From NCBI GenBank assembly GCA_027366525.1, contig DAHXKG010000006.1, positions 1-64,000 of the forward strand: 64,000 nucleotides of DNA. Reading direction: 5' to 3'. A program made the position numbers and the translations under genes. Positions 46,275 to 55,429 of this stretch are shown one piece after another; positions within the stretch are counted from its first letter, which is position 1, and each line of letters starts with the position of its first letter. This DNA is from a candidate division FCPU426 bacterium. Its GTDB lineage: Bacteria > Oederibacteriota > Muellerivitia > Muellerivitales > DAHXKG01. The notes under the pieces were generated by a model. The model did not search any database, had not been told where the DNA came from, and saw only the letters and a list, made by a program, of their open reading frames with translations.

Positions 46275-47075
46275 ATGCGTTGGTACATTGTGTTATTGAT
46301 ATTTGGAATATGGTCATCGGCATATGCTTATTCAATTAATCAAGATGTATATTATTTTGAAAAAAATTTAGTTGATCACTTCAGGTTGTTTAAAACTGCA
46401 TATAACACAGAATTGGGCAATTATCAGAATTTTCAATTTTTTAATCAATATAAGAATACCTTTTTTAATAATGTTTCAAAAAACAATTCCGAAAGATTAA
46501 AAATTTTGAAAATCTTAGTTGATATGTCAAAAAATTTGTACTTAATTTCTGGAACAAATTTAGGTTTTTCTGTAGCTGTGCAAGAAAAAAAATTATCAAT
46601 TTATTTGTTGAGAAGTAATGATCGAGAATTTAAAAAAATTGGATTTTTGCTTGAGAAACAAGCACGAGAAATTTTAATTGGAAATCGTGAAAAGGCACAG
46701 GAATTAGCAATTCGAATTTCTCGATGTTGGAAAATAATGAATCACAATAATAGCAACACAACTTTAGAGAATTCTAATGGTGGATTAGTCGGTGCCTTTT
46801 TAAAAAGCACTATGCAATTTATCGAATCACTTATAAGTGTTGTGGGTAATAACATATTCGAGAACTTTTTGAATCAACTGGGAATTTCAAATGCAATGAA
46901 TATCTTTTATCCCTTGAGTAATAATGCAATTCAAAACTTGAATTTACAATCTTGGTCCAATTTATCAAGTGAAACTAATATGATTCAAAATTTTAATAAT
47001 TTATCGGGAAATTTTTCCATATCTAATTTAAATTTTTTGAAAAATATTGGGACAGTTCCTGCCCCAATTTATTAA
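46275..47075 (+). CDS. Secreted Asn-rich protein, second gene of the T4SS-like operon
   Basis: 266 residues with a signal peptide (YIVLLIFGIWSSAYA). The N-terminal 150 residues are helical and charged. The C-terminal 110 are rich in Asn, Ser, Leu and Phe with a weak hydrophobic stretch (FIESLISVVGNNIFENFL). No family recognised. VirB5-like pilus-tip proteins are also secreted and helical, so that role is conceivable. It is followed after 15 bases by the pilin-like gene. Confidence 0.6.
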   Translation: MRWYIVLLIFGIWSSAYAYSINQDVYYFEKNLVDHFRLFKTAYNTELGNYQNFQFFNQYKNTFFNNVSKNNSERLKILKILVDMSKNLYLISGTNLGFSVAVQEKKLSIYLLRSNDREFKKIGFLLEKQAREILIGNREKAQELAIRISRCWKIMNHNNSNTTLENSNGGLVGAFLKSTMQFIESLISVVGNNIFENFLNQLGISNAMNIFYPLSNNAIQNLNLQSWSNLSSETNMIQNFNNLSGNFSISNLNFLKNIGTVPAPIY

Positions 47076-47090
47076 GACGGGAGAAAAAGA

Positions 47091-47450
47091 ATGCGAAAGA
47101 CGAATGACATAAAAAAAATGTTACATACGATTGCGTTGGTGTTTTTACTTACTTTGAGAATTGTGAGTGTAGTTTGTGCCCAAGTTACGTTGGGTGGAAG
47201 TTATGGAAGCCAATTGATGAATTATATTCAGGAATTAATGAATTTCGTGTTTTATTTTGCTTTAACAGGTTGTTTGGCATCATTAATTGCAGCGGGCTAT
47301 AAATTTTCACAAGGCGATCAAGGTGGGATGGAAGCCGTTAAGAGGGCAATTATTGGAACGGCCATTGCCACAGGTGCAGCTGGGATTTTTAAATATCTTA
47401 TTTATACTGCTCAGAATCTTGGAGTTAGTGGAAAGGGAAGTTTATTTTAA
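47091..47450 (+). CDS. VirB2-like T4SS pilin
   Basis: 119 residues: a signal sequence or first helix (ALVFLLTLRIVSVVCA), a short loop GGSYGS, then two hydrophobic helices (FVFYFALTGCLASLIAAGYKF and IIGTAIATGAAGIFKYLIY) joined by the polar loop SQGDQGGMEAVKR. This two-helix, AGYK...G...A architecture is that of the T4SS_pilin and VirB2 families. GGGAG precedes the ATG. It sits directly before the VirB6-like gene (2-base gap). Confidence 0.75.
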   Translation: MRKTNDIKKMLHTIALVFLLTLRIVSVVCAQVTLGGSYGSQLMNYIQELMNFVFYFALTGCLASLIAAGYKFSQGDQGGMEAVKRAIIGTAIATGAAGIFKYLIYTAQNLGVSGKGSLF

Positions 47451-47452
47451 GC

Positions 47453-49240
47453 ATGATTTTAATATTTATTTTTTTAATTGGGATTGCTACTTTAGAAATA
47501 CCACAAGCGTATGCTAATAATATTGTCGCACAAGCGCTTCAGCAACCTGTTTTCCTCCCTTATGTTGGAAACTTCTTTGAAAAATCCTTACACAATGTTC
47601 TTTTAGGATTTTTTAATGGATATGATAATATTGCATCATTGATTTTAAAATTCATGAATGGATTGGCAACGATTTGCTTTAACAGTTTGATTTGGATATA
47701 TAGTCAGATTGGCACTATTTTGATTCCAATCCCAAATTTGGCTGATATACAAAATTACTCGAAACTCGCCCAAGTAGTAGTTAAAAATATTTACCAGTTG
47801 ATGAGTGTGCTTGGGCTTATTATTGCTCTCGTGTTTTTTATTATAAATGTGGCAATATCTTCTTCGGGATTTTCCAATAGAAAAACAAGTTTTTTGGCTG
47901 TTTTTAGATTAATAGTTTCTATTGGAATTTTAATTTCTTGGCCTCTTTTTTTTTCATTTACAAGTAATTGGTTAACCTCACTTGGTTTCTTGATTTTTAG
48001 TCAAAATAGAATTGAAGCTTCAGGTGTCTTTCAGGGATTGAAAAATATGAATAAGTTTCCGATGAAGATGGCATCATCAAGCAATTCTAATATTGTAATA
48101 CCTAATACACTTGGCCCCAATTTTTTGATTCAAAGTAAAAAAATTTGGAAAATTATTTTTTATATTGCATCTTTTTTCTGCCTAATCGGAATAATTTATG
48201 CTGGATATAAATATTCTAATGGAAATTCGGAAGCCATTAAGATTTTGTCAGGAGCAATTTTAGGTTTGATTCTGATTTTGAGTGCTAAATTCTTGTTGAT
48301 ATATATATTTCATTTTTCCAAATTATTAACCAGTTATCGGAAGTTATCGTTAATAAGATCAAATAATTCGATAAATAATTTCGGAATATTTTCTGTGCCG
48401 TCGCAATATACGTTCAGCCATTTTTCGGAAAATTCCTTTTTAAATAATCAAAGTTTTCAAATTACAGAAAATTTGGTTGCTAGTTTTTTGAAAATTGTAA
48501 TTAGTTTTTGGGGATTAACGATTTGCATAGGAGTGATTTTGTCGAAATTTTATCAAGTAGTTTCATTAATTATTTTATTTTTTCTAGGGCCAATTTTTGC
48601 TGGATTTATTGCACATCCAAACACAGAACATATTTCATGGTCTGGATTTAATTTGATTTTGAAATTACAGTTATATTCGGTTATTTGGTCAATTGCTTTG
48701 GTCATTTTATATCTAATCGGCTCTATCCGATTTATAAATATTAATTTAGCAACAGAGAACCTGTTTTCTGCATTTGCCATTTTGGCTGGTTTAAAGCTCA
48801 TGCAAAATAGCGATGGGATTGCCCAATTGTTTGTCGGCGGAAATACACATTTAACAGATGCCAAATCAGATTGGAGTCAATTTTATCAGTCAATAATTGC
48901 AGGTGGTGTAATTGAAAATATTAAATCAAATTATCGTTCATGGAATAATTCTAAGGGAAGTACAATTGGCGAGCGAAGTGCAGGCGTAGTAGGTGGAATT
49001 GTTGGGACCATAGTACCGTTTATTGGTCCTGAAGCAGGTTTTGAAAGTGGAAAAAATTTTTTTAAATTTAGTAAATTCATTCTCGGAAATGGAGATAGCG
49101 ATTCTAGCTCATTGCGTAAAAATGAAACAGACGCGAAACTTTCAGAAATTCTTCGTGAACTTTCACGAGGTAAGGAAATTCGACGAATTCAGAGAAATGA
49201 ATTTTTGAAGGATAAAAATGATAATGGGCAAACCTCTTAA
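47453..49240 (+). CDS. VirB6-like polytopic membrane protein with an internal pilin-like segment
   Basis: 595 residues. A signal peptide (FLIGIATLEIPQAYA) is followed by about ten hydrophobic helices to residue 470 and a Gly-rich stretch (GVVGGIVGTIVPFIGPEAG, about 518-536). The C-terminal tail is charged. Topology and neighbours match VirB6/TrbL, the inner-membrane channel component. Residues near 237-282 (GIIYAGYKYSNGNSEAIKIL and on) align with the pilin encoded just upstream, as if a VirB2 domain were built in. The gene overlaps the next by 23 bases. Confidence 0.72.
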   Translation: MILIFIFLIGIATLEIPQAYANNIVAQALQQPVFLPYVGNFFEKSLHNVLLGFFNGYDNIASLILKFMNGLATICFNSLIWIYSQIGTILIPIPNLADIQNYSKLAQVVVKNIYQLMSVLGLIIALVFFIINVAISSSGFSNRKTSFLAVFRLIVSIGILISWPLFFSFTSNWLTSLGFLIFSQNRIEASGVFQGLKNMNKFPMKMASSSNSNIVIPNTLGPNFLIQSKKIWKIIFYIASFFCLIGIIYAGYKYSNGNSEAIKILSGAILGLILILSAKFLLIYIFHFSKLLTSYRKLSLIRSNNSINNFGIFSVPSQYTFSHFSENSFLNNQSFQITENLVASFLKIVISFWGLTICIGVILSKFYQVVSLIILFFLGPIFAGFIAHPNTEHISWSGFNLILKLQLYSVIWSIALVILYLIGSIRFININLATENLFSAFAILAGLKLMQNSDGIAQLFVGGNTHLTDAKSDWSQFYQSIIAGGVIENIKSNYRSWNNSKGSTIGERSAGVVGGIVGTIVPFIGPEAGFESGKNFFKFSKFILGNGDSDSSSLRKNETDAKLSEILRELSRGKEIRRIQRNEFLKDKNDNGQTS

Positions 49241-49514
49241 TATTGAATCAAAGATATTCGGATTTCTAAAAATATCAAACTTGTATTTTTTAATAAGTTC
49301 ATGTTTAGTAATACTGTTTTTTTTATCATTGTTTGAAAATCAAATAGGATTTGGAATGTGTTTTGTTATTTTAATTGTGCTTTTGTCTGTGGAAGTTTCA
49401 TATTTTTTTGTTGCGAATTCACTGCCGGAAAATTTTATTTTTCATTGGGTCAAATTTAAATTAAGCCCTAAATATTTTTATCCTAAAAAACAATCAATAA
49501 AGAGAAGAAAATGA
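49218..49514 (+). CDS. VirB3/TraL-like small membrane protein
   Basis: 98 residues: a short N-terminus with KPLNIESKIFGFLKISN, two hydrophobic helices (about 20-37 and 43-68) and a basic C-terminus (PKKQSIKRRK). Size, topology, the opening pattern and the place immediately before virB4 are those of VirB3 or TraL, which dock onto the VirB4 ATPase. The start overlaps the VirB6-like gene and the stop overlaps virB4, so all three are coupled. Confidence 0.65.
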   Translation: MIMGKPLNIESKIFGFLKISNLYFLISSCLVILFFLSLFENQIGFGMCFVILIVLLSVEVSYFFVANSLPENFIFHWVKFKLSPKYFYPKKQSIKRRK

Positions 49515-51997
49515 AAAAAGTAAGTCCAGTAGCGGATTTGCTAAGAGTGATTCAAATCGGTGATGGCTTTTTATTGATGAATCGGCCTGATCAAATTGTT
49601 TGTGGATATAAGGTATTCGGCGGAGTTGATCCCTGGATTGAAGACGTAGAAGGTATAAAGAATAAAATTAAAAAGTTTGAAAATGCATTGGCGCAGATAA
49701 AAGTCGATGAACAAATTCAAATTATTTTTAAAAAAATTCCAATTAAAGAAAAATGTGAAATTCAACAATGGGAGTTACAGAATAATGTTTTGATTAATGA
49801 GAATTTTATTCGATACAAAAAGTATTATGATCACTGGTTAGATCAATGGATTAAGTCTGGGAAGTTATGTCGCTATGAAACATTTATTTTTTTTAGCATA
49901 CTTAAGTCAAGAAATTTATTTTTAGGGAAAAATAATTCTAATGATCACTGGGATTCACTTATTGATTTAACATCTATCCGAAGTCGAAGTTGGAGTGAAT
50001 ATTTGACCGGATGTGGAATAAAAATTGCTCCAATTCAATCTCATGAAATAATCAAATTATTAAGTAGTGAAATGTGTGGTTCTTCAAATTATTTAAATTT
50101 TTCAAAAATTTTAAATAGCTCTTCAGTTTCTTTTGGGAAAAATTCTTTTCTGACTATTTCTGAAAAATTAGCACGATTGCCTTTGAAGTTTGAAAAAAAC
50201 TATTTTCAAATGGGAGATATTTATGGAAAGACGTTTTTTGTGTCTGAATTTGCTGATGTCGAAGAACGTCCTGCATTTCTTACATATTTTTTAACACAAC
50301 CAAATATCTTTAAAATTAATATTTTTGCTCACGGGATAGACCAAATGAATGCCAAAAAAAATGTTGAGCGTCAGTTAAAGTGGGATTTAAGCTCTTTGCA
50401 AAAAGGGAACTTGATTAATGCAGAAAGCCAAGCACAATTAGAGTTGCGCCAGAGAGCAATGGATGAACTGGCTCGAGGTGAAACTAAACTGATTCAATTT
50501 TCAATGTATATAACGGCCTACTCATCAGATTTACGAAAATTGTTTGAAATTTCTGATAATTTTATGAGTCACATTGGAATTTTTAATGCATTTGATGGCT
50601 ATTTTGAGCAAAAAGAATTGTTTATTTGTACTTTGCCACAAAACAAAAATATTTCAGAGCACGAATTTTTAATAACGACTAAAAGTTTGTCAAATTGTTA
50701 TCCCTTTTTTGAAAATTCACTTTCACAAATTTCTGGAAATTTTTTGGGTGTTAATTTGAATAATGAATTGATATGCCATGATCCATGGTCATCCAAACTT
50801 GAGAATTGGAACGCGATCGTGATAGGTAAGTCTGGAAGTGGAAAATCATTTTTTATTCAACAACAAATTATTCGAGCATTTTCTTGGAATCCATTTATTG
50901 TGATTATTGATCGTTCAAAATCATATGAACTAATTTGTTATTTGTACGGTGGGCAATATGTCTATATCGATTTAAATGGATCCATTCAATTTAATTTATT
51001 TGATACTGATGAAGAATTGCTCAGAAAAAATCAAGGGGTAATTAGTTCAGAGAAAATGAGTGATTTACTGGGATTTTTGACAGTTGTACTCACTGAAGAA
51101 AAGCAAGAACGATTACCAAATGTTGTTGTTGCTTATATTGAAGAAGCGATTCAAATGACTTATAAACGAATTTTTCATGAAAATCCTTTACATCCCATTC
51201 CACTCTTGCGTGACTTGAAAAAAACTTTATTAATGATGGGCGAGGATGTGAAAATAATTTCTGAATATAGAATGTTATGTATTAAATATTCCAAAATGCT
51301 TGATCCTTATACTGAAAACGGAGTTTTTTCTAATTTAACAGATCGTCCTAGTAATTTTAAAATGCAAGCAACTTTTGTTGTATTTGATACAAGTCGATTG
51401 CCTGAAAATTTAGTTAGTTTAGGTGTTTACGTTATTTCACAATTTTGTTTGAACCAAGCAGAAGTCAATAAAAAAAATGGGAAAAAAACATGGTTATTAA
51501 TTGATGAAGCATGGTTCTTAGCAAAATTCGCCGCAGGGATCTATTTATTAATGAATTTAGCCAAACGTAGTCGACATATTGGATTATCTTCCATTTTTGC
51601 AACTCAGCAGTTATCCGATTTTTTAAAAAATGTAGATGTTCGTCCAGTGTTAGATAATGCCACCTGTAAATTTATTTTCAAACCGGGTGAGAATGACCTT
51701 AGTTTATTGCAGGAAATTCTCGCATTTAATTCTCAAGAAATGAACCTGTTAAAGCAGCTACAACAGATACGAGGGCAATATTCCCAGTGCTTTTGTATCT
51801 TGGGAAATTTAGGGAAAGGTATAGCTCATATCGTTGCAGATCCAGTGTCATATTGGATCGCTACAACACATCCCACGGAGGTTTTAGAACGCGAAAACTA
51901 TTTTAAAAAAAACATTAAGGAAATTCAAGGAATGAGTGTTGCAGATCTTTGGAGTTTAGTATTTTCATTTGTGGCAAGTAAATTGGAAGAGTATTAA
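49511..51997 (+). CDS. virB4: VirB4/TraC-type T4SS ATPase
   Basis: 828 residues. The N-terminal 400 match the TraC/VirB4 pattern (VADLLRVIQIGDGFLLMNRP at the start). Walker A IGKSGSGKSFFIQQ is near residues 437-450, and Walker B KTWLLIDEAWFLAKF near 658-672. HIGLSSIFATQQLSDFL with its Q follows, then SQCFCILGNLGKG. All ATPase motifs are intact, so the motor is probably active. VirB4 is the universal hallmark of type IV secretion. No coupling ATPase (VirD4) or VirB11 is nearby. Confidence 0.93.
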   Translation: MKKVSPVADLLRVIQIGDGFLLMNRPDQIVCGYKVFGGVDPWIEDVEGIKNKIKKFENALAQIKVDEQIQIIFKKIPIKEKCEIQQWELQNNVLINENFIRYKKYYDHWLDQWIKSGKLCRYETFIFFSILKSRNLFLGKNNSNDHWDSLIDLTSIRSRSWSEYLTGCGIKIAPIQSHEIIKLLSSEMCGSSNYLNFSKILNSSSVSFGKNSFLTISEKLARLPLKFEKNYFQMGDIYGKTFFVSEFADVEERPAFLTYFLTQPNIFKINIFAHGIDQMNAKKNVERQLKWDLSSLQKGNLINAESQAQLELRQRAMDELARGETKLIQFSMYITAYSSDLRKLFEISDNFMSHIGIFNAFDGYFEQKELFICTLPQNKNISEHEFLITTKSLSNCYPFFENSLSQISGNFLGVNLNNELICHDPWSSKLENWNAIVIGKSGSGKSFFIQQQIIRAFSWNPFIVIIDRSKSYELICYLYGGQYVYIDLNGSIQFNLFDTDEELLRKNQGVISSEKMSDLLGFLTVVLTEEKQERLPNVVVAYIEEAIQMTYKRIFHENPLHPIPLLRDLKKTLLMMGEDVKIISEYRMLCIKYSKMLDPYTENGVFSNLTDRPSNFKMQATFVVFDTSRLPENLVSLGVYVISQFCLNQAEVNKKNGKKTWLLIDEAWFLAKFAAGIYLLMNLAKRSRHIGLSSIFATQQLSDFLKNVDVRPVLDNATCKFIFKPGENDLSLLQEILAFNSQEMNLLKQLQQIRGQYSQCFCILGNLGKGIAHIVADPVSYWIATTHPTEVLERENYFKKNIKEIQGMSVADLWSLVFSFVASKLEEY

Positions 51998-52002
51998 TTA
52001 AT

Positions 52003-52545
52003 ATGGAATTTCCTGAAATTGAAACTTCAATATTCAATAAAGAAAGAAAAATAATATGGAAAGTTGTTTGGTTTGGAATAATGGGCATTGTTTTTTTAAT
52101 GATGTATTTTTCATATCATTTCTTTATTTTGAAACATAGTCAACGAGAGTTTGTTCAAAAAAAAGAAAATATAAGAGATATTGCATTTGCGGAACAAGTT
52201 GTTCTAAGTTTTAACAACATCGATTATAAAAATTTGTCCAATCAAGATCTTGAATTAGCCTCACTGCTTTCTCCCAAGCTTTATCATGCATATGAAAAAT
52301 ATTTTTTAAATCAATCTTTTGTTTCTTTAATAAATACGTATAAAATTTTTATTACATTTCAAAAAATTGGGCACGCTAAAATTTTCAAAAGAAATAAAAC
52401 AGAAGTGGCAATTCAAATGCGTGGGCTTGATGTATTTTATTCTAATCAAAAACATTCGCAGATAGAGATCCCTTTCCGATTCTTGGTTCAAATTTCGAAA
52501 AATCGTCAAGGTAAATTAATTGCGACTAAAATTGAGGAATTATGA
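52003..52545 (+). CDS. VirB8/TraE-like bitopic protein
   Basis: 180 residues with a short cytoplasmic N-terminus, one TM helix (about 20-43) and a periplasmic domain of about 135 residues, predicted alpha helices then beta strands. This is the topology of VirB8/TraE, whose periplasmic domain has an NTF2-like fold. Sequence resemblance is weak, so the call rests on topology, size and position after virB4. The stop overlaps the next gene at ATGA. Confidence 0.55.
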   Translation: MEFPEIETSIFNKERKIIWKVVWFGIMGIVFLMMYFSYHFFILKHSQREFVQKKENIRDIAFAEQVVLSFNNIDYKNLSNQDLELASLLSPKLYHAYEKYFLNQSFVSLINTYKIFITFQKIGHAKIFKRNKTEVAIQMRGLDVFYSNQKHSQIEIPFRFLVQISKNRQGKLIATKIEEL

Positions 52546-53855
52546 GCTTTGATTTTCATATGAAAACAGATATAAATAAATCGAATGAGTTATTACTACG
52601 AGCTGACTTGCATTGGAAATCGGGAAATATTTCTGAGGCAATTCAATCAATTCGCGAATGCCTTAGCTATCATTCCGCAAATGTAGATGCATATTTATTG
52701 GCATGTAAAATTTATTTGGATAATTCATATTTTAATATTGCTTTTGAAGTTTTAAATGAATTGCATTCATTTTCTTTACCGTCTCGGGATAGTTTAATAT
52801 TGAAAGCTAAAGTAGAGCTTAAATTAAAAAAATATGTAGATGCTGAAGCAATAATTAATAATTTTTTAAAGAATGGCATGGAAGATGAAGAAATACTTTT
52901 ACTACTTGCTGATCTTTCCCAACAAACTGGAGAATACAAAAAGTCCATTCAAATTTATGAAAAGCTTCTGGAAAATCAACGTTGGAATATTACAATTTTA
53001 TATAATCTTGCACTAAGTTATTACTTAAGTAGTGAGTGGAATGAAACAATTTTTTATTGCCAGCAAATTATTGAAACCGGACATCGTTCTGCTAAAGTTG
53101 ATAAACTATATCGTCAATCATTAAATAAAAAACGGGAAGAATTAGTTGATAAAAGCAACTCATCTTTATTGGGCTGGATAAAGTTAAAATGGATTGCACC
53201 TATTTCTGAAGAACAGATACTCCTTTTTTCAGAAAATGAGCGACAAATTCGGAAAAAAGAATATCGAACATTCATTGATGAAAGTACGGGAGCTTTGAAT
53301 TTCAGGGCGATGATGGATTATGTACCATCATTTTTATTAAATTCAAAAAAAAGTGTATTTGTTTCACTCGTTGATATTGATTATTTCAAAGCTTTTAATG
53401 AGTTTTATAGTCATCAAGTTGCCGATCAAATATTAAAAGTTTTAGTTTATGCTGGAGAAAAGTTTTTTCAAAAAAATTTTTTCAGAAGAGGCGGAGAGGA
53501 ATTTGTATGGGTAATGGAAACTGAAGTTGAGCTTATGTTAAAACAGGCGCGGGAATTTCGAATTTACACGGAGGAAGTGTTATTGGCTGATGCGAATAAT
53601 TATTTAAAAAAAATGCAAATAGTTCATCCTAGAAAAAAAACTTTATATCAAATTTCTCATTTAATTACCATCAGTCAGGGGATTAGTCAGTATAAAACTG
53701 AGGGCCAAAACATAATGGAGCTTCTTGAAGTTGCAGATGATAATCTCCGATCGGCTAAATTGAGTGGTCGAAATGCTATTTTTTTTAAAAATAAGATGGT
53801 GGATCAAGGACAACTTCCAAAATCGATTCGATTTGATGGTAGAGACGGGAATTGA
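52542..53855 (+). CDS. TPR-GGDEF protein, probable diguanylate cyclase
   Basis: 437 residues, cytoplasmic. Residues 10-185 hold about five TPR-like repeats. The C-terminal GGDEF domain (about 240-425) has SLVDIDYFKAFNEFYSHQ, the active-site RRGGEEF and the closing LLEVADDNLRSAKLSGRNA. The GGEEF signature and metal-binding Asp are kept, so cyclic di-GMP synthesis is plausible. The RxxD inhibitory site before GGEEF is missing, so product inhibition is not expected. Last gene of the T4SS-like operon, translationally coupled to the VirB8-like gene. Confidence 0.88.
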   Translation: MSFDFHMKTDINKSNELLLRADLHWKSGNISEAIQSIRECLSYHSANVDAYLLACKIYLDNSYFNIAFEVLNELHSFSLPSRDSLILKAKVELKLKKYVDAEAIINNFLKNGMEDEEILLLLADLSQQTGEYKKSIQIYEKLLENQRWNITILYNLALSYYLSSEWNETIFYCQQIIETGHRSAKVDKLYRQSLNKKREELVDKSNSSLLGWIKLKWIAPISEEQILLFSENERQIRKKEYRTFIDESTGALNFRAMMDYVPSFLLNSKKSVFVSLVDIDYFKAFNEFYSHQVADQILKVLVYAGEKFFQKNFFRRGGEEFVWVMETEVELMLKQAREFRIYTEEVLLADANNYLKKMQIVHPRKKTLYQISHLITISQGISQYKTEGQNIMELLEVADDNLRSAKLSGRNAIFFKNKMVDQGQLPKSIRFDGRDGN

Positions 53856-53894
53856 AATTTCCATGAGAACACGTGTGTGTTTGGTAGAGCAAAT

Positions 53895-53924
53895 TTTACC
53901 TTTTTAAAATCTCCATGTTAAAAT
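53895..53924 (+). promoter_or_regulatory. Candidate promoter of the cardiolipin synthase gene
   Basis: TTTACC (53895-53900), an 18-base spacer and TAAAAT (53919-53924), 24 bases before the start codon. Confidence 0.4.
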
Positions 53925-53948
53925 TAAACGTAGACACAAAGAAATTTC

Positions 53949-55400
53949 ATGCGAAGATTTGGAGTATTTGTGAATCCAGTGGAAATTATTTTGAAAATCT
54001 GTATTTGGGTGTTCATGATATTTTCTTCTGGACATGCATTGTTAAATAAACGTGATCCTCGAGCTGCGCTGGGCTGGGTAGTAATTTGTTTTCTTTTTTC
54101 TGGAGGAGGCTCCATTTTATATTGGATCTTTGGCGTTAATCGTATTCGAACCCATGCTCAAAAAATGCGTCGAATTGGCCGATGGCAACACCAAACTCCA
54201 ATTGATCGAAGTACACTTAAAAGTAGCATGTCAATCTTCAAAAGCCAAAAATATCTTCGTTCATTTTTGGAATTATCTCAGAAAATTTCACAAAAGCCTC
54301 TGTTGGACAGTAATCACATTACGATCCTTTATAATGGTGATCAGGCTTATACCGCAATGATCAAAGCGATAAATCAATCAAAAAAATTTGTCTATCTTTG
54401 TACTTATATTTATGATTTTGACTCTACCGGACAAAAATTTTTTGAAGTTATTCAAGCTGCTTTTATTCGTGGAGTTAAAATCCGAATTTTACTTGATGCA
54501 ATAGGAGAGATGTATTCATACCCGCATGTTCGAAAAATTTTCAAAAAGAGCAAAATACCAGTTGCTCAATTTTTACCCTTTTCGTTATCATTAAACCGAT
54601 TACACCCCAATCTTAGAAATCATAGAAAAATATTAGTGGTGGATGGTTATAGTGGGTTTACGGGAGGAATGAATATTAGTGATCGTCATATGGTTCAAAG
54701 TCAGGAAAATTCGAAATGTGTTGAGGACGTTCATTTTGAATTCAATGGACCTATTGTTAAAGAAATGGAAGAGATATTTATCAGTGATTGGTACTTTTCT
54801 ACTGGTGAATCTCTTCCATGGGAAGATTGGGGAAGTAAGGTTTCTACTCGCGGGATTGTTTGCCGTGCCATTAATGATGGTCCCGATGAAAACTTTGAAA
54901 AGCTCAATCATATTATTTCGGGAATCTTTTCTTCGGCTAAAAAATCAATTAAGATTGTAACGCCCTATTTTGTTCCCGATAGAATTTTAATTTCGAACAT
55001 CAATATTGCAATTTTAAGGGGGATTAATGTTGAAATTATTGTGCCAGAAAGAAGCAACTTACCTTATGTGGATTGGGCGAGTCGGGCACTACTTTGGGAA
55101 ATTCTTGCACAAGGAGCAAAGGTTTATTTTTATCCAAAGTCGTTTATTCACAGTAAAGTTTTAATTATGGATGATTTATATGTTTTGATTGGTTCAGGTA
55201 ACTTTGATTCACGGTCGTTTAGACTTAATTTTGAATTTAATGTTGAAATTTATGACTTTAAAATCGCTTCCCAACTTACAGCATATTTTAATGCAGTTAA
55301 AGAGGGATCCAAACCAGTGGTTTTAAAAGACGTTCAAAGCTTTCCACTAATAGCTAGATTGCGAAACTCACTAGCGAAGCTTGCATCCCCATATTTTTGA
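53949..55400 (+). CDS. cls: Cardiolipin synthase (PLD superfamily)
   Basis: Transfers a phosphatidyl group between phosphatidylglycerols to make cardiolipin. The 483 residues begin with two TM helices (about 10-60, including GWVVICFLFSGGGSILYWIF), as in Cls. Two PLD domains carry NHRKILVVD (about residue 225) and IHSKVLIMDD (about 398), each followed by the GS/GG...N motif (GFTGGMN, GSGNFDSRSF). Both HKD motifs are intact. It stands alone after the T4SS-like operon. Confidence 0.93.
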   Translation: MRRFGVFVNPVEIILKICIWVFMIFSSGHALLNKRDPRAALGWVVICFLFSGGGSILYWIFGVNRIRTHAQKMRRIGRWQHQTPIDRSTLKSSMSIFKSQKYLRSFLELSQKISQKPLLDSNHITILYNGDQAYTAMIKAINQSKKFVYLCTYIYDFDSTGQKFFEVIQAAFIRGVKIRILLDAIGEMYSYPHVRKIFKKSKIPVAQFLPFSLSLNRLHPNLRNHRKILVVDGYSGFTGGMNISDRHMVQSQENSKCVEDVHFEFNGPIVKEMEEIFISDWYFSTGESLPWEDWGSKVSTRGIVCRAINDGPDENFEKLNHIISGIFSSAKKSIKIVTPYFVPDRILISNINIAILRGINVEIIVPERSNLPYVDWASRALLWEILAQGAKVYFYPKSFIHSKVLIMDDLYVLIGSGNFDSRSFRLNFEFNVEIYDFKIASQLTAYFNAVKEGSKPVVLKDVQSFPLIARLRNSLAKLASPYF

Positions 55401-55429
55401 GTTGAGTAAAACCGATTTAGACTTTTAGA

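Noticed and set aside
45787-53855. Integrative conjugative element
   Set aside because: No relaxase, coupling protein, integrase, att repeats or tRNA target was found at the flanks; cls and the accessory segment border it directly.
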